Shown here: piece by piece, positions 15,491 to 28,382 of the stretch | Layout: each line of letters starts with the position of its first letter | Position numbering within the stretch: position 1 is the stretch's first letter | Assembly: GCF_000787835.1 (NCBI RefSeq) | Contig: NZ_BBPP01000039.1 | Location: 4,546-44,693, forward strand | Source: Streptacidiphilus melanogenes | GTDB taxonomy: Bacteria; Actinomycetota; Actinomycetes; Streptomycetales; Streptomycetaceae | DNA: 40,148 nt | Direction: 5' to 3' | Notes under the pieces: model-generated | What the model saw: only the letters and a program-made list of their open reading frames with translations | The model's database searches: none | Told to the model about the DNA's origin: nothing | Program-made: the position numbers and the translations under genes

Positions 15491-16687
15491 TCACCAGGCG
15501 ACGGGCAGCTCCTCGACGCCGTAGACGGCGGCGTCCGTGCGGTAGCGGATCTGCTCGGCAGGGACCGCGAGGCGCAGCCCCGGCAGGCGCCGGATCAGGG
15601 TCTCCAGCGCGATCTGCAGTTCCAGTCGGGCCAGGGGCTGGCCCAGGCACTGGTGCACGCCGAACCCGAAGGCGACGTGCCGCCTGGCGTCGCGGCCGAC
15701 GTCCAGTTCGTCCGGCGAGGCGAAGACGGAGCCGTCCCGGTTGGCGGTGGAGAGCATGCAGATCACTCCCTCCCCGGCTGCGATGGTGGTGCCGCCGATC
15801 TCGGCGGTCTCGACCGCGACCCGGACGGTGCCGCCCTGGACGATGCTCAGGAAGCGCAGCAGCTCCTCGACCGCGCCCTTGATCAACGTCGGATCCTTCC
15901 GGAGCCGGGCGAGCTGGACCGGGTCGCGCAGCAGCGCCAGGGTGGACAGGGCGGTCATGTTCGCCGTGGTCTCGTGGCCGGCCACGAGCAGCAGCAGGCT
16001 CATGGCGGCCACCTCCGAACGCGTGAGGTCCCCGCGGGCGAGCAGCCGGCTGATGATCCGGTCGTCCGGATCCTGCGCCTTGCGCTCCGCCAACTCCTCC
16101 AGGTAGGCGGAGAGTTCGTCGCGTGCGCGGCGCACCTGCTCGGCCGTGCTGTGGTTGCGCAGCAGGATCCGGCTGCGCTCCTGGAAGAAGTCGTGGTCCT
16201 GGTACGGCACGCCCAGCAGCATGCAGATCACCAGGGACGGCACCGGCAGCGCGAACTCCGCGACGAGATCGGCGGGCGGGTGGTGCGAGGTCATCCGGTC
16301 GAGGAAGTCGTCGACGATCCGCTGGACCTCCGGCCGCAGCGTCTCCACCCGCTTGATGATGAAGTCGCCGGTCAGCATGCGCCGGTACCTGGCGTGTTCG
16401 GGATCGTCCATCCGGATGAAGGACGGGCTCTCCGCCGCCAGCTCCCGGCGACCCTCGCTGAGGAAAGGGAAGCCGGCGTTGCGTGCGTCGGCGCTGAACC
16501 GCCGGTCTCCCATGACGGCGCGGACGTCCTCGTGCCGGGTGACGAGCCAGGCGTGGGAACCGTCCCAGAGCGAGATCCGGCTGACCGGCCGCTCCAGGGC
16601 CTCCTGGTAGGCGGGTGGCGGCGCGAACGGGCAGCCGCCGCGCGGGGCCGGGAAGGTGATGGCGTCGATCGGCTCCACAGTGGTCAC
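15491..16687 (-). CDS. Cytochrome P450, CYP105-like
   Basis: This 398-residue bacterial class I P450 has the I-helix oxygen-binding motif AGHETT (236-241), the ExxR pair Glu275/Arg278 in EELLR, and the heme loop FGFGVHQCLGQPLAR with Cys347 as thiolate ligand. The heme region is very like CYP105 family members, which hydroxylate macrolides, polyketides and xenobiotics. GTG at 16687 was chosen because GGAGGAG precedes it and the length then fits the family. It follows a ferredoxin gene by 62 bases on the same strand, giving a redox-partner pair. The pair trails the polyketide and ACC genes, so a pigment-tailoring role is possible but not proven; a 281-base gap separates it from accC. Confidence 0.93.
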   Translation of the reverse strand: MTTVEPIDAITFPAPRGGCPFAPPPAYQEALERPVSRISLWDGSHAWLVTRHEDVRAVMGDRRFSADARNAGFPFLSEGRRELAAESPSFIRMDDPEHARYRRMLTGDFIIKRVETLRPEVQRIVDDFLDRMTSHHPPADLVAEFALPVPSLVICMLLGVPYQDHDFFQERSRILLRNHSTAEQVRRARDELSAYLEELAERKAQDPDDRIISRLLARGDLTRSEVAAMSLLLLVAGHETTANMTALSTLALLRDPVQLARLRKDPTLIKGAVEELLRFLSIVQGGTVRVAVETAEIGGTTIAAGEGVICMLSTANRDGSVFASPDELDVGRDARRHVAFGFGVHQCLGQPLARLELQIALETLIRRLPGLRLAVPAEQIRYRTDAAVYGVEELPVAW

Positions 16688-16749
16688 GAGTGGTTCTCCT
16701 CCACGCTTCCGCGGCCGGGCGGCGCGGATGGTGGGCGCCGCCGGGCCGC

Positions 16750-16947
16750 TCAGGACTCCTGTACGGAGATGGCCCGGCCCGGGCAGATGGCTGCCGCCGT
16801 GCGCACGGCGGACCGCAGCTCGGCCGGGGGCAGGGGCAGGACCAGCAGGACGACCCCGTCGTCCTCGGACTGGTCGAACACCTCGGGGACGGCTGCCACG
16901 CACTGCCCGGAACTACAGCACCGGTCCGGGTCGACACTGACACGCAT
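16750..16947 (-). CDS. Small ferredoxin, redox partner of the P450
   Basis: This 65-residue protein is a single-cluster ferredoxin of the type that partners CYP105-like P450s. The cluster cysteines are in RCCSSGQC (Cys10 or 11, Cys16) and ICPGRAI (Cys55); the spacing suits a [3Fe-4S] cluster. The tandem Cys10-Cys11 is compatible with the pattern but leaves it unclear which one binds. ATG at 16947 follows GGAGG with good spacing. It lies directly upstream of the P450 in the same operon. Confidence 0.92.
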   Translation of the reverse strand: MRVSVDPDRCCSSGQCVAAVPEVFDQSEDDGVVLLVLPLPPAELRSAVRTAAAICPGRAISVQES

Positions 16948-17228
16948 GGCGGACCTCCAGGTCGATGGCATGAGCATGCACCCAGCTCCGTCGCCAACGT
17001 AGTCCAGGTCCACCCGTAGGTGTAGTACGCAACGGCCCTCGGGAAGACATTGGCCGGAAATGCTCCGTGCCCGTCCCATGCCCGGGATCGGGGGCGTAGC
17101 CTGCCGCAGGAGTCACCGACGGCTCCGACGAGCCGCATGAGGTCGATGCCGCGCGGCTCCCACGAGGTCGAGGAGTGGATCGCCCGGGTGTCAGGTTCCG
17201 CAGCGGACCGCTGAGTCCGGCGGCCGGC
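16948..17228. other. Intergenic region upstream of the ferredoxin-P450 pair
   Basis: This 281-base gap between accC and the ferredoxin should hold the ferredoxin-P450 promoter on the minus strand. I see no convincing -35/-10 pair or strong hairpin. A 25-codon plus-strand frame at 17137-17214 has no recognisable product and was not called. Confidence 0.4.
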
Positions 17229-18626
17229 TCACCGGGTCGGTTCGGGCACCTCCTGCTGCGGGGTGTCGGGAGCGGCCGACGCGGCGACCAGGCCCGTGGT
17301 GTGCTGCGCCGTCAGGAACAGCGGGTGGGCCAGGGTCTGGCGCAGGAAGTCGAGCGTGGTGCGCACACCGGGGCCTGCCACCTTGAACTCGCTGAGGGCG
17401 CGGTCCATCCGGGTGATGGCCTGGGACCGGTCGGGGGCCCAGGTGACGGTCTTGGCGAGGAGGGAGTCGTAGTGCGGGCCGACCCGCCAGCCCGGGTAGG
17501 CGTGGGTGTCGACCCGGACGAACGGCCCGCCGGGCGGCACGAACTCCACCAGCTCGCCGGGGGCGGGCGCGAAGTCCCGGGCCGGGTCCTCGGCGTTGAC
17601 GCGGCACTCCAGGGCCACGCCGTGGCACCGGACGTCGCTCTGGGTGAACGACAGCGGCTCCCCGGCGGCGATGGAGATCTGCTCACGGACGATGTCGATG
17701 CCGGTGACCAGCTCGGTGACCGGGTGCTCCACCTGGAGCCGGCAGTTGATCTCCATCAGGTAGAACTCGTGGTCCTGGGTCACGACGAACTCGAAGGTCC
17801 CGGCGCCCACGTAGCCCACGGCTCTCGCGCCGCGCACCGCGGCGTCCCACATGGCCTCCCGCACCCGCGCGGGCAGGTTCGGCGCAGGGGACTCCTCGAC
17901 CAGCTTCTGATGCCGCCGCTGCACCGAGCAGTCACGCTCGCCGAGATGCACCACCGACCCGCTGCGGTCGCACAGCACCTGCACCTCGACGTGGCGCGCG
18001 TCGTCCACGTAACGCTCCAGGTACAGCCGGTCGTCGCCGAAGACAGCGCGGGCGTGCGCCCGGGTCTCGTTGAAGGCGGAGCGGAGCGCCGCCGGTTCCC
18101 GCACCACGGTCATGCCGCGCCCGCCGCCGCCGGAGACCGCCTTGAGGATCACCGGATAGCCGGTCTGCTCGGCCAGGTCCTGTGCCTCCGCGGCGGAGCT
18201 GAGCGCGCCGGTGCTGCCGGGCAGCACGGGCAGTCCCGCCTCGCCCATCACCCGGCGGGCCTCGGCCTTGTCGCCGAGCTGCTGCATCACGGCCGCGGGC
18301 GGCCCGATGAACACGATGCCGTCGGCCTCGCAGATCTCGGCGAAGTCCGGGTCCTCCGACAGGAACCCGTAGCCGGGGTGGATGGCCTGTGCGCCGGTCT
18401 GCCGGGCGGCCTCGACGATCGAGGGGATGTTGAGGTAGCTGTCCTTGGACGGCGCGGGGCCGATGTGGACGCTCTCGTCGGCGAAGCGCACCACCGCAGA
18501 GTCGCGGTCCGCGGAGGAGTACACCGCGACCACCCGGATGCCGAGCTCCCGGCAGGCGCGGGCGACCCGCAGTGCGATCTCTCCGCGGTTGGCGACCAGG
18601 ATTGTCGAGAACAAGGGGACCACCAT
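17229..18626 (-). CDS. accC: Biotin carboxylase subunit of acetyl-CoA carboxylase
   Basis: This 465-residue ATP-grasp enzyme carboxylates biotin on BCCP using bicarbonate and ATP. It starts with the family signature ILVANRGEIALRVARACREL, has the ATP-binding glycine loop VSGGGGRGM, and the active-site segment MEINCRLQVEHPVTE, where the usual Thr or Ala before Arg is Cys. The length is normal. The start could be ATG 18626 or the GTG or TTG a few codons later; the ribosome binding site is weak. It is the third ACC gene behind fused accDA and accB, all on the strand of the polyketide synthase, which suggests dedicated malonyl-CoA supply. A housekeeping ACC in Streptomyces normally uses a different architecture (AccA2-type fused BC-BCCP), supporting a specialised role. 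Confidence 0.93.
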   Translation of the reverse strand: MVVPLFSTILVANRGEIALRVARACRELGIRVVAVYSSADRDSAVVRFADESVHIGPAPSKDSYLNIPSIVEAARQTGAQAIHPGYGFLSEDPDFAEICEADGIVFIGPPAAVMQQLGDKAEARRVMGEAGLPVLPGSTGALSSAAEAQDLAEQTGYPVILKAVSGGGGRGMTVVREPAALRSAFNETRAHARAVFGDDRLYLERYVDDARHVEVQVLCDRSGSVVHLGERDCSVQRRHQKLVEESPAPNLPARVREAMWDAAVRGARAVGYVGAGTFEFVVTQDHEFYLMEINCRLQVEHPVTELVTGIDIVREQISIAAGEPLSFTQSDVRCHGVALECRVNAEDPARDFAPAPGELVEFVPPGGPFVRVDTHAYPGWRVGPHYDSLLAKTVTWAPDRSQAITRMDRALSEFKVAGPGVRTTLDFLRQTLAHPLFLTAQHTTGLVAASAAPDTPQQEVPEPTR

Positions 18627-18711
18627 CTTCTTCGCTGTGCGGTGGCGGGCCGGCCGATGGCCGGCCCTGGGGAGCGAGCCTGGATGCGGCTGCGACGCCG
18701 CGTCAGCCGCG

Positions 18712-19260
18712 TCAGACCTCCTGGTCCACGGGGACCGGCGCGAGGGCGATCAGGCTCTGGTCGAACTCCACCGGCTGGGCGTTGGAGACGATGAGCTCGA
18801 CGACGCGTCCGCCGACCTCCGCGGTGACGGTGTTCATCATCTTCATCGCCTCCAGCACGCCCACCGGCTGCCCCGGCTCGATGAGGTCGCCGACGCGCAC
18901 GAACGGCGGCGCGTCCGGGGAACTCGCGTGGTAGAACGTGCCGACCATGGGGGCCCTGACGAAGCTGTGCAGGTCGTTCATCGGCTCGTCCGGCTGTTCC
19001 GCGTCGCCGGTGACCACCACCGGAACCGGTCCGGCGACGCCGGGCAGCGGATCCGGCCACTCGATCTCGACGCTGGCCTGCCCGTCCTGGAGCCGGATCC
19101 GCCGCGGCGGTTCGGGCGCGGACCTGGCCAGTTGGGCGAGGCCGCGGCACACCGCGTCGAGCAGCGCGCCGGTCCCGGAGGCGTCGGCGGCCTCCGCGTC
19201 GGTCGTGCCCGCTCCGGCAGTCTCCGGGCTGTTCTGCGGTCGCTCGTCGTCGGTCCTCAC
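18712..19260 (-). CDS. accB: Biotin carboxyl carrier protein (AccB)
   Basis: This 182-residue protein is the BCCP of a multi-subunit ACC. The C-terminal biotinyl domain carries EAMKM with Lys140 as the biotinylation site, preceded by the characteristic thumb segment [19 protein letters not shown]. The N-terminal 100 residues are acidic and Ala/Pro-rich, a normal flexible region. The GTG start at 19260 overlaps the accDA stop by four bases (GTGA), so the two are coupled. The separate BCCP with fused AccDA is the arrangement seen in aromatic polyketide clusters. Confidence 0.93.
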   Translation of the reverse strand: MRTDDERPQNSPETAGAGTTDAEAADASGTGALLDAVCRGLAQLARSAPEPPRRIRLQDGQASVEIEWPDPLPGVAGPVPVVVTGDAEQPDEPMNDLHSFVRAPMVGTFYHASSPDAPPFVRVGDLIEPGQPVGVLEAMKMMNTVTAEVGGRVVELIVSNAQPVEFDQSLIALAPVPVDQEV

Positions 19261-20969
19261 GGGGCTTCCTCCTTCGTCTTCGTCGCTCGGTTCGGTTCCT
19301 CACGGCCGAACTGGTGGAAGCGGTCACGGCGTGCGCGCACCAGGCGCTGCGGCTCCCACGGGTCCAGCTCGTCGAGCGCGCACTGGAGGGCGGCTCCGAG
19401 CAGCTCCGCCGCGCGCGCGGGGTCGGTGTGGGAGCCGCCCGGGGGCTCCGGCACGACGCCGTCGACGACGCCGAGACGCAGCAGCTCGGCCGCGCCCACA
19501 CGCAGGGCGCAGGCTGCTTCGGTCGCCGCCTCGGGGTCCTTCCACAGGATCGCCGCGCACCCTTCCGGGCTGATCACCGAGTAGATGCCGTTCTCGCAGA
19601 TCAGCACCCGGTCGCCGACCGCCAGGGCCAGCGCTCCGCCGCTGCCGCCCTCGCCGGTGACCACGGCGATGATCGGGACCGGCAGCCCCGCCATCAGGCG
19701 CAGGTTCTCGGCGATGGCCATCGCCTGGCCGTTGCGCTCCGCGTCCGGGCCGGGATACGCGCCGGGGGTGTCGATCAGCGTGACCACCGGCAGGCCGAGC
19801 TTGGCGGCCATCCGCATCAGCCGTGCGGCCTTGCGGTAGCCGCCGGGGGTGGGCATGCCGAAGCTGCGGCGCTGACGCTCGGCCAGTTCGCTGCCGCCCT
19901 TGTGATGGCCGATCAGCATGACCGGTCGGCCGCCCAGCCGGCCCGGACCGCCGACCACGGCGGGGCAGTCCTCGCCGATCCGGTCGCCGTGCAGCTCGTG
20001 GAATCCGTCGAGCAGGTGCGCGGCGTAGTCCAGCGTCGTGGGCCGTTCGCAGTGGCGGGCCAGTTCGACGGGCTCCCACGGGTCCGTCCCCTCGATCCGG
20101 TCGGCATGGCGCAGGATGTGGTCGCCGCGGTCGGCCGCGTCGTCCGCTTGGCCGGCCGGAGGATCGGGACGGCCGTCCTGCAGCGCGAGCAGCTGGGCCA
20201 GCACGGTGCGCTGGGCCGCCCGGGGCACGATGTCGTCGATCAGGCCGTGCTGCAGCAGGAACTCGGCGGTCTGGAAGCCGGGCGGCAGCGTCTCGCCGAT
20301 GGTCTGCTCGATGACCCGCGGTCCGGCGAACCCGAGGCGCGCTCCCGGCTCGGCCAGGATGACGTCCGCCAGGGTGGCGAAGGAGGCCGCCACCCCGCCG
20401 TAGGTGGGATCGGTGATCAGGGAGACCACCAGGATCCCGGCCTCGTCCAGCTCCGCCAGCGCCTGCGCGGTCTTGGCCATCTGCATCAGCGACAGCGCGC
20501 CCTCCTGCATGCGGGCCCCGCCGGAGGCGGTGACCAGCAGCAGCGGCGTCCGCAGCTGCAGACTGGTCCGCGCGGCCTCGGTGATCAGCGCGCCGACGCT
20601 GCAGCCCAGGCTGCCGCCGAGGAAGCGGAAGTCCATCGCCGCCGCGACCACCGGCCGGCCCTCGACGGTGCCCTGCACGCAGACCACGGCGTCGTGCAGA
20701 CCGGTCTCGGCGCGGGCGTCGAGCAGCCGGTCCGGGTAGGGCCGGGTGTCGGTGAAGTCGAGCGGGTCGTGGACGGCGTCGACGTGCGGGATCGGCTGGG
20801 CGGAGCCCGGATCGAGCAGCTGGTCCAGCCGCTGGTGCGCGGTCAGCCGGGCGTGCGTCCCGCAGTCCGGGCACACCCGTAGGGAACGGATGAACCGTTT
20901 GTCGTAGATGAGCCGGACGCATTGGTCGCAGCGGATCCACGCGTCACCCGGAGTTCGGACATCGACCAT
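19257..20969 (-). CDS. accDA: Fused acetyl-CoA carboxylase carboxyltransferase (AccD-AccA)
   Basis: This 570-residue protein joins the beta (AccD) and alpha (AccA) carboxyltransferase subunits. The N-terminal half has the zinc ribbon with Cys14, Cys17, Cys33 and Cys36 (CDQC and CPDC), and the crotonase-fold segment [21 protein letters not shown] short Asp/Arg linker near residue 275-300 leads into the alpha half, with [30 protein letters not shown] and [19 protein letters not shown]. It transfers the carboxyl group from biotin to acetyl-CoA, giving malonyl-CoA, the only extender unit of type II polyketide synthases. The gene begins 62 bases after the cyclase gene and is coupled to accB. Confidence 0.95.
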   Translation of the reverse strand: MVDVRTPGDAWIRCDQCVRLIYDKRFIRSLRVCPDCGTHARLTAHQRLDQLLDPGSAQPIPHVDAVHDPLDFTDTRPYPDRLLDARAETGLHDAVVCVQGTVEGRPVVAAAMDFRFLGGSLGCSVGALITEAARTSLQLRTPLLLVTASGGARMQEGALSLMQMAKTAQALAELDEAGILVVSLITDPTYGGVAASFATLADVILAEPGARLGFAGPRVIEQTIGETLPPGFQTAEFLLQHGLIDDIVPRAAQRTVLAQLLALQDGRPDPPAGQADDAADRGDHILRHADRIEGTDPWEPVELARHCERPTTLDYAAHLLDGFHELHGDRIGEDCPAVVGGPGRLGGRPVMLIGHHKGGSELAERQRRSFGMPTPGGYRKAARLMRMAAKLGLPVVTLIDTPGAYPGPDAERNGQAMAIAENLRLMAGLPVPIIAVVTGEGGSGGALALAVGDRVLICENGIYSVISPEGCAAILWKDPEAATEAACALRVGAAELLRLGVVDGVVPEPPGGSHTDPARAAELLGAALQCALDELDPWEPQRLVRARRDRFHQFGREEPNRATKTKEEAP

Positions 20970-21031
20970 GGTGCTTCCTTCCCATCTGCCGGCGGTCGCC
21001 GGTGGCTGCAGCGCCGCGCGGGGCGGGCGGG

Positions 21032-21361
21032 TCAGCTCGGGGTGCGCTCCCAGCGGTAGAACTCGCGGGCCATCGCGTCCTTCGGTTCACGCCAGGTCTC
21101 GGGGTCGTAGGCCTGGACGTAGGCGGCGAGCCGCTCGCTGATGCCGCGGAACTCGGGGTGGTCGTGGAACCTGGCCACCTGGGGGCCGGGAGGCTGGTCG
21201 GACTCGACCAGATGCAGGTACAGGTCGCCGAACTGGAACAGACTGCGACCCGTGACGCCGATGAGGCCGGGCAGTTCGCCCCGGTCGGAGGCGGCGAAGG
21301 CGGCGGCGATGTCGTCGGCCGAGTCGGGCTTCATGCGGGCGATGATCAGTGCGCGGTGCAT
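21032..21361 (-). CDS. TcmI-family polyketide cyclase (WhiE ORFVII-like)
   Basis: This 109-residue protein belongs to the TcmI-type ferredoxin-fold polyketide cyclases (Cyclase_polyket). [10 protein letters not shown] at the start, [13 protein letters not shown], and [20 protein letters not shown] are all family signatures. It directs late aldol ring closure of the aromatic polyketide. It is the seventh gene in order from the divergent promoter, matching whiE ORFVII. It lies 61 bases downstream of the aromatase/cyclase and 62 upstream of accDA. Confidence 0.93.
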   Translation of the reverse strand: MHRALIIARMKPDSADDIAAAFAASDRGELPGLIGVTGRSLFQFGDLYLHLVESDQPPGPQVARFHDHPEFRGISERLAAYVQAYDPETWREPKDAMAREFYRWERTPS

Positions 21362-21422
21362 CGTCGGGGTTTCCTTGTCTCACATGCTGCCGGGCCGGCG
21401 CGTGCGTCGGCCGAGGCGGGGG

Positions 21423-24740
<3,318 letters not shown>

Positions 24741-24744
<4 letters not shown>

Positions 24745-25163
24745 GTGCTCGCCACCGGGGCGTCGCCGGAGGCAGCGGGCTCGCTCTCCGTGTCCACGTG
24801 CCCGAGGTCGGGCCTCGGCGCGAGCGGGCCCAGGTGGAAGACCATGCGCGCCTGGGAGCCGCCCACGTTGCGGAAGCGGTGGCGCACGTCCCGGGGGATC
24901 ATCAGTCCCTGCTCCGGGCGGAGCGGGTGCGTCTCGCCGTCCAGGTCCACCTCGAGGTCCCCGGCGACGACGAAGACGAACTCCTCGGAGTACGGGTGGT
25001 AGTGCTCACCGATGCGCTCGCCGGGCTCGATCAGGGCGAGGCCCATGAAGCCGCTGGACGAGCCGACCGAGGTCGGGGTGAGCATGGCGCGCAGGTCGCC
25101 GCCGCGCCGTCGGTTGGGCGTGGTCTCGGCAAGGCTGACGATGCGTGCGGACGAAGTGGCCAT
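24741..25163 (-). CDS. Cupin-domain protein (WhiE ORFII-like)
   Basis: This 140-residue protein holds one cupin barrel. Motif one is [17 protein letters not shown], giving His, His and Glu metal ligands, and motif two is [12 protein letters not shown] with the third His. In whiE-type clusters a protein of this class follows the monooxygenase gene and is thought to help cyclisation or oxygenation of the pigment precursor; its exact job is not settled. ATG at 25163; its stop overlaps KS-alpha by four bases. The C-terminal 25 residues are acidic and disordered. Confidence 0.92.
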
Positions 25164-25215
25164 GTCGGGGTCTCCCGGACTGTGCGAAGGGTGGGCGCGG
25201 GTTCAGGGCGCGGAT

Positions 25216-26430
25216 TCAGGACGCGGGGGCGGCGCGGTCGGTGACCAGGCTCATCTCGCAGCCGGTCAGGAAGCGCACGAGGGCCGACTCGTCGGCCGCG
25301 ACGGCGGGATCGCCCGTGTCGAGGAGGGGGAGCAGCCGCTGCGCCACCCGGGGGGTGATGCCCGACGCCTGCACCGGCACGTCCTGGTAGGGACGGCTCA
25401 GGTCGACCATCCGCATGAAGAGGCCTTCGCGCACGAACATGGTGCTCTGCACCAGCGGGCTCGTGGCGTCGGCTGCGGCCTCGCCGTCCTGCTCGCCCAA
25501 CAGCCGGGCCACGGCCGCAGCTTGGCCGGGACGCACGGGGTAGAGGAAGGCGTGGCGGGTGACCTCGGCCGCGGCGAGCGCCTGCGGGCCGCCGGCGTGG
25601 TGCACCGCAGGAAGCGCGGCCCGGGCGAAGAACGCCCGTGCGGACGTCGGGTCGGTCAGGTCGCGGGCTTCCTCGAGGTACGGGTTGACGGCCTCCTCGA
25701 CCTGTCGCACCTCGGGCTGCTCGGCCACGTGCCGCAGCGCGTTCCCCAGGTCTCCCTTGACCTCCACGGCCCGGACGACCTGGTTGCCGCGCATGAACAG
25801 CGAGGTGCGGCACAGGCGCGTGTTGGCGTCGACCCGCGCCTCGGGCGAGGCGTAGCCGGCCAGGATCCGCTCGACCTGCTTCTCGCTGCCCGGCTTGACG
25901 GTGAAGGCGATCGCGTGGCGCACCAGCCCCCCGCTGGCCAGCGGCGGCCGCGGCAGCGGGTCGGTGCGGAGGGGCCGCTGGGCGGGGCGCGCGGGCTTCG
26001 GAGCCTGCGCCGCCTTCGTGGACTGCGCCGCCTCCACGGCCTGCCCCGTCTCCGGGATCTGGGCAGTCTCCGGGGTCAGGGCTGTCTCCGGGGTTTGGCG
26101 GGCGATGACGAACCGAAGCGACCGCGTGTCCGCGACGCAGTCGTGCAGGGGCTGCACCAGCGCGCGGTGGGCGGCGCTGTCCACCCAGCTCAGGAACGGT
26201 TCGGCGCACTCCCACTCGCTGGTGATCAGCCACTGCGAGGAGTTGCCCAGCGACTGGCACAACTGGTCGCTGATGTGGCCGGGCACGTCCGCCACCTGAT
26301 GGCAGATCTGGTCGTAGGCCGCCAGGAACTTCTGCTCCTGGCCCTCGTGCACGTCCAGCAGCAGGACCACCCGGAGACGCTGGTCTGCTGTTCCGGCCGC
26401 GGAGGTGTGCGTGTAGTCCGTGGTCACCAC
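25216..26430 (-). CDS. SchA/CurD-type monooxygenase-like protein (WhiE ORFI-like)
   Basis: This 404-residue protein is the first gene of the minus-strand polyketide operon. Residues about 14-110 form an ABM-like ferredoxin fold (VVLLLDVHEGQEQKFLAAYD, then WLITSEWECAEPFLSWV). A linker of about 40 residues rich in Pro, Glu, Thr and Ala with repeated TPET/IPET units follows. The rest is the SchA/CurD domain, itself made of two similar halves: VRHAIAFTVKPGSEKQVERI and TRHAFLYPVRPGQAAAVARL, each followed by a TSLFMR or STMFVR strand. GTG at 26430 was chosen because GAGGGAG precedes it. Homologs are present in spore-pigment and curamycin-type clusters, probably as oxygenase or cyclase; activity is inferred. 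Confidence 0.88.
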   Translation of the reverse strand: MVTTDYTHTSAAGTADQRLRVVLLLDVHEGQEQKFLAAYDQICHQVADVPGHISDQLCQSLGNSSQWLITSEWECAEPFLSWVDSAAHRALVQPLHDCVADTRSLRFVIARQTPETALTPETAQIPETGQAVEAAQSTKAAQAPKPARPAQRPLRTDPLPRPPLASGGLVRHAIAFTVKPGSEKQVERILAGYASPEARVDANTRLCRTSLFMRGNQVVRAVEVKGDLGNALRHVAEQPEVRQVEEAVNPYLEEARDLTDPTSARAFFARAALPAVHHAGGPQALAAAEVTRHAFLYPVRPGQAAAVARLLGEQDGEAAADATSPLVQSTMFVREGLFMRMVDLSRPYQDVPVQASGITPRVAQRLLPLLDTGDPAVAADESALVRFLTGCEMSLVTDRAAPAS

Positions 26431-26533
26431 AGTGGTTTCTCCCTCTCGCCCGCCGGCGGTCAGGGCTCCGCGCTCTCGTCCGCAGCGGGCGCCACCGGGG
26501 GCATCCGGTCGGGGCCTCGGCCCTCGACTCATG

Positions 26534-26555
26534 ACCGTCGGCATATGCCGACGGT
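26534..26555. promoter_or_regulatory. Perfect 22-bp palindrome in the divergent PKS promoter
   Basis: The half site ACCGTCGGCAT (26534-26544) is followed with no spacer by its exact reverse complement (26545-26555), with CATATG in the centre. It lies in the 315-base region between the minus-strand PKS operon start (26430) and the plus-strand hydroxylase start (26746), so one bound dimer could control both directions. A second, shorter palindrome CACGATCGTG is at 26566-26575. The regulator is not identified; none is encoded in the cluster. Confidence 0.7.
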
Positions 26556-26745
26556 GCGATACGTACACGATCGTGACGTGCACTTTGCGTGAGCGCGCGG
26601 TGTGTGTGGCAGTCGGGTGAAGAACCGGTCGACGGGCTCGTGCCCGGGGACGGATACGAGCGACCCCGCACGGCCGTCGGCCGCATTCCGCGGCCGCTGC
26701 GCCGGCGCCGCCCCCGAAGCACCGTCCCCGAACCGGAGAGCATCA

Positions 26746-28380
26746 ATGACGGCCAACGCCGACGAGAACGTCCCCGTCCTGATCGTGGGAGGCTCCCTTG
26801 TGGGGCTGTCCGCGTCGCTGTTCCTCGGCCGCCTCGGCGTCCGGCACCTCCTGGTGGAACGTCACGCCGCGACCTCGCACCATCCGCGCGGCCGCGGCAA
26901 CAACGTCCGCACCATGGAGCTCTACCGGACCGCCGGCGTCGAGCCGCGCATCCGTGCCGCCGCCTCCGTCCTGGCGGACAACCACGGCATCCTCCAGGCG
27001 GACACGCTCACCGGAGCGGAGCAGGAGTGGCTGTTCCGCGAGATCGACCCCGGTGGCGGCCTGGCCAGGCTCAGCCCCGCCGGCTGGTGCCTGTGCTCCC
27101 AGAACGACCTGGAGCCCGAGCTGCTGGCCGCGGCCCGGGAGCTGGGCGCGGACATCCGCTTCGGTACCGAGCTGGACTCCTTCGAGCAGGACCAGGACGG
27201 CGTCACCGCCGTGGTGACGGACCGTGACAGCGGCCGGAAGCGGACCGTCCGGGCGCAGTACCTGGTGGCCGCGGACGGTCCCCGCAGCCCCGTCCGTGAG
27301 CGGCTCGGCATCGGCTGCGGCGGCCGGGGCGACCTGTTCCACAACGTCAGCATCACCTTCCGCGCCAAGCGCCTGGCGGACGAGGTCGGGGACCGGCGCT
27401 TCATCGTCTGCTACCTCAGGAACTCCGAGGGCTCCGGCGCGCTGCTGCCCGTCGACAACAAGGAGTCGTGGGTCTTCCACGCGCCCTGGCGGCCCGACTC
27501 CGGCGAGACGTTGGAGGACTTCACCGACGAGCGCTGCACCGCGCTGATCCGCGCCGCCACCGGGGTGGCGGACCTGGAGGTGGAGATCACCGGCAAGGCG
27601 CCCTGGCACGCGGCCGAGCGGGTGGCGGACGGCTACGGCCGGGGGCGGGTCTTCCTGGCCGGCGACTCCGCCCACGAGATGTCCCCCACCGGTGCGTTCG
27701 GCTCCAACACCGGGATCCAGGACGCCCACAACCTCGCCTGGAAGCTGGCCGCGGTCCTGCAGGGCTGGGCCGGACCGGAGTTGCTGGACAGCTACGAGGC
27801 GGAGCGCCGCCCCGTGGCCCTGGCGACCGCCGCGCGCGCCTCCGCCCGGTCGGCCGAGCACCGGCACCCCGGATACGACGTCAGCCCGGGCACCGGCAAG
27901 CAGGCCGGCATGCTGGCGGTGGTGCTCGGATACCGCTACCACTCGGGCGCCGTGCACGGCGCCGACCCCGAGGAGTCCGCCGTTCCTGAGCAGTTCCGCC
28001 CCGGCGCCGAGCCCGGCTCCCGGGCGCCGCACCTGTGGGTGAACCGCGACGGCGTCCGCCTGTCGACACTCGACCTCTACGAACGGGGTCCGGTCCTGCT
28101 GACCGGGCCCGGGGGGCGGGCCTGGCACGAGGCGGGGCTGCGGGTCGCCGAGGAACTCGGCGTGCCGCTGGAGTGCCACCGGATCGGCGGCGAGCCGGGG
28201 CCCGGGTCCGTCCTCCAGCCGGACGAGGGGGCGGACTGGGCCCAGGCCCACGGCGTGGCCGAGGACGGCGCGGTCCTCGTGCGGCCCGACGGCTTCGTCG
28301 CCTGGCGCGCCGTCACCGGGGACGACCGGCCGCTCCAGGTCCTGACCGAGGTGCTGGGCGCCGTCCTGAGCCGGGCCTGA
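26746..28380 (+). CDS. FAD-dependent aromatic hydroxylase (WhiE ORFVIII-like)
   Basis: This 544-residue flavoprotein monooxygenase (FAD_binding_3) has the N-terminal dinucleotide motif VLIVGGSLVGLSASLFL (GGSLVG 15-20, a Ser variant of GxGxxG), the middle YLVAADGPRSPVRERLGI motif and the ribityl motif GDSAHEMSP at 306-314 followed by GSNTGIQDAHNLAWKL. The thioredoxin-like C-terminal domain is also present. Such enzymes hydroxylate aromatic polyketides with NADPH and oxygen. Its divergent placement from the PKS operon is exactly that of whiE ORFVIII. ATG at 26746 follows GGAGAG. Confidence 0.95.
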   Translation: MTANADENVPVLIVGGSLVGLSASLFLGRLGVRHLLVERHAATSHHPRGRGNNVRTMELYRTAGVEPRIRAAASVLADNHGILQADTLTGAEQEWLFREIDPGGGLARLSPAGWCLCSQNDLEPELLAAARELGADIRFGTELDSFEQDQDGVTAVVTDRDSGRKRTVRAQYLVAADGPRSPVRERLGIGCGGRGDLFHNVSITFRAKRLADEVGDRRFIVCYLRNSEGSGALLPVDNKESWVFHAPWRPDSGETLEDFTDERCTALIRAATGVADLEVEITGKAPWHAAERVADGYGRGRVFLAGDSAHEMSPTGAFGSNTGIQDAHNLAWKLAAVLQGWAGPELLDSYEAERRPVALATAARASARSAEHRHPGYDVSPGTGKQAGMLAVVLGYRYHSGAVHGADPEESAVPEQFRPGAEPGSRAPHLWVNRDGVRLSTLDLYERGPVLLTGPGGRAWHEAGLRVAEELGVPLECHRIGGEPGPGSVLQPDEGADWAQAHGVAEDGAVLVRPDGFVAWRAVTGDDRPLQVLTEVLGAVLSRA

Positions 28381-28382
28381 CG

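Noticed and set aside
15095..17002. Long plus-strand frame across the P450 and ferredoxin region
   Set aside because: Beyond the cupin remnant it reads antisense of the P450 with biased, repetitive composition; only the first part shows homology.
17137..17214. 25-codon plus-strand frame in the accC-ferredoxin gap
   Set aside because: It has an ATG and looks protein-like near its end, but there is no ribosome binding site, no family and no context.
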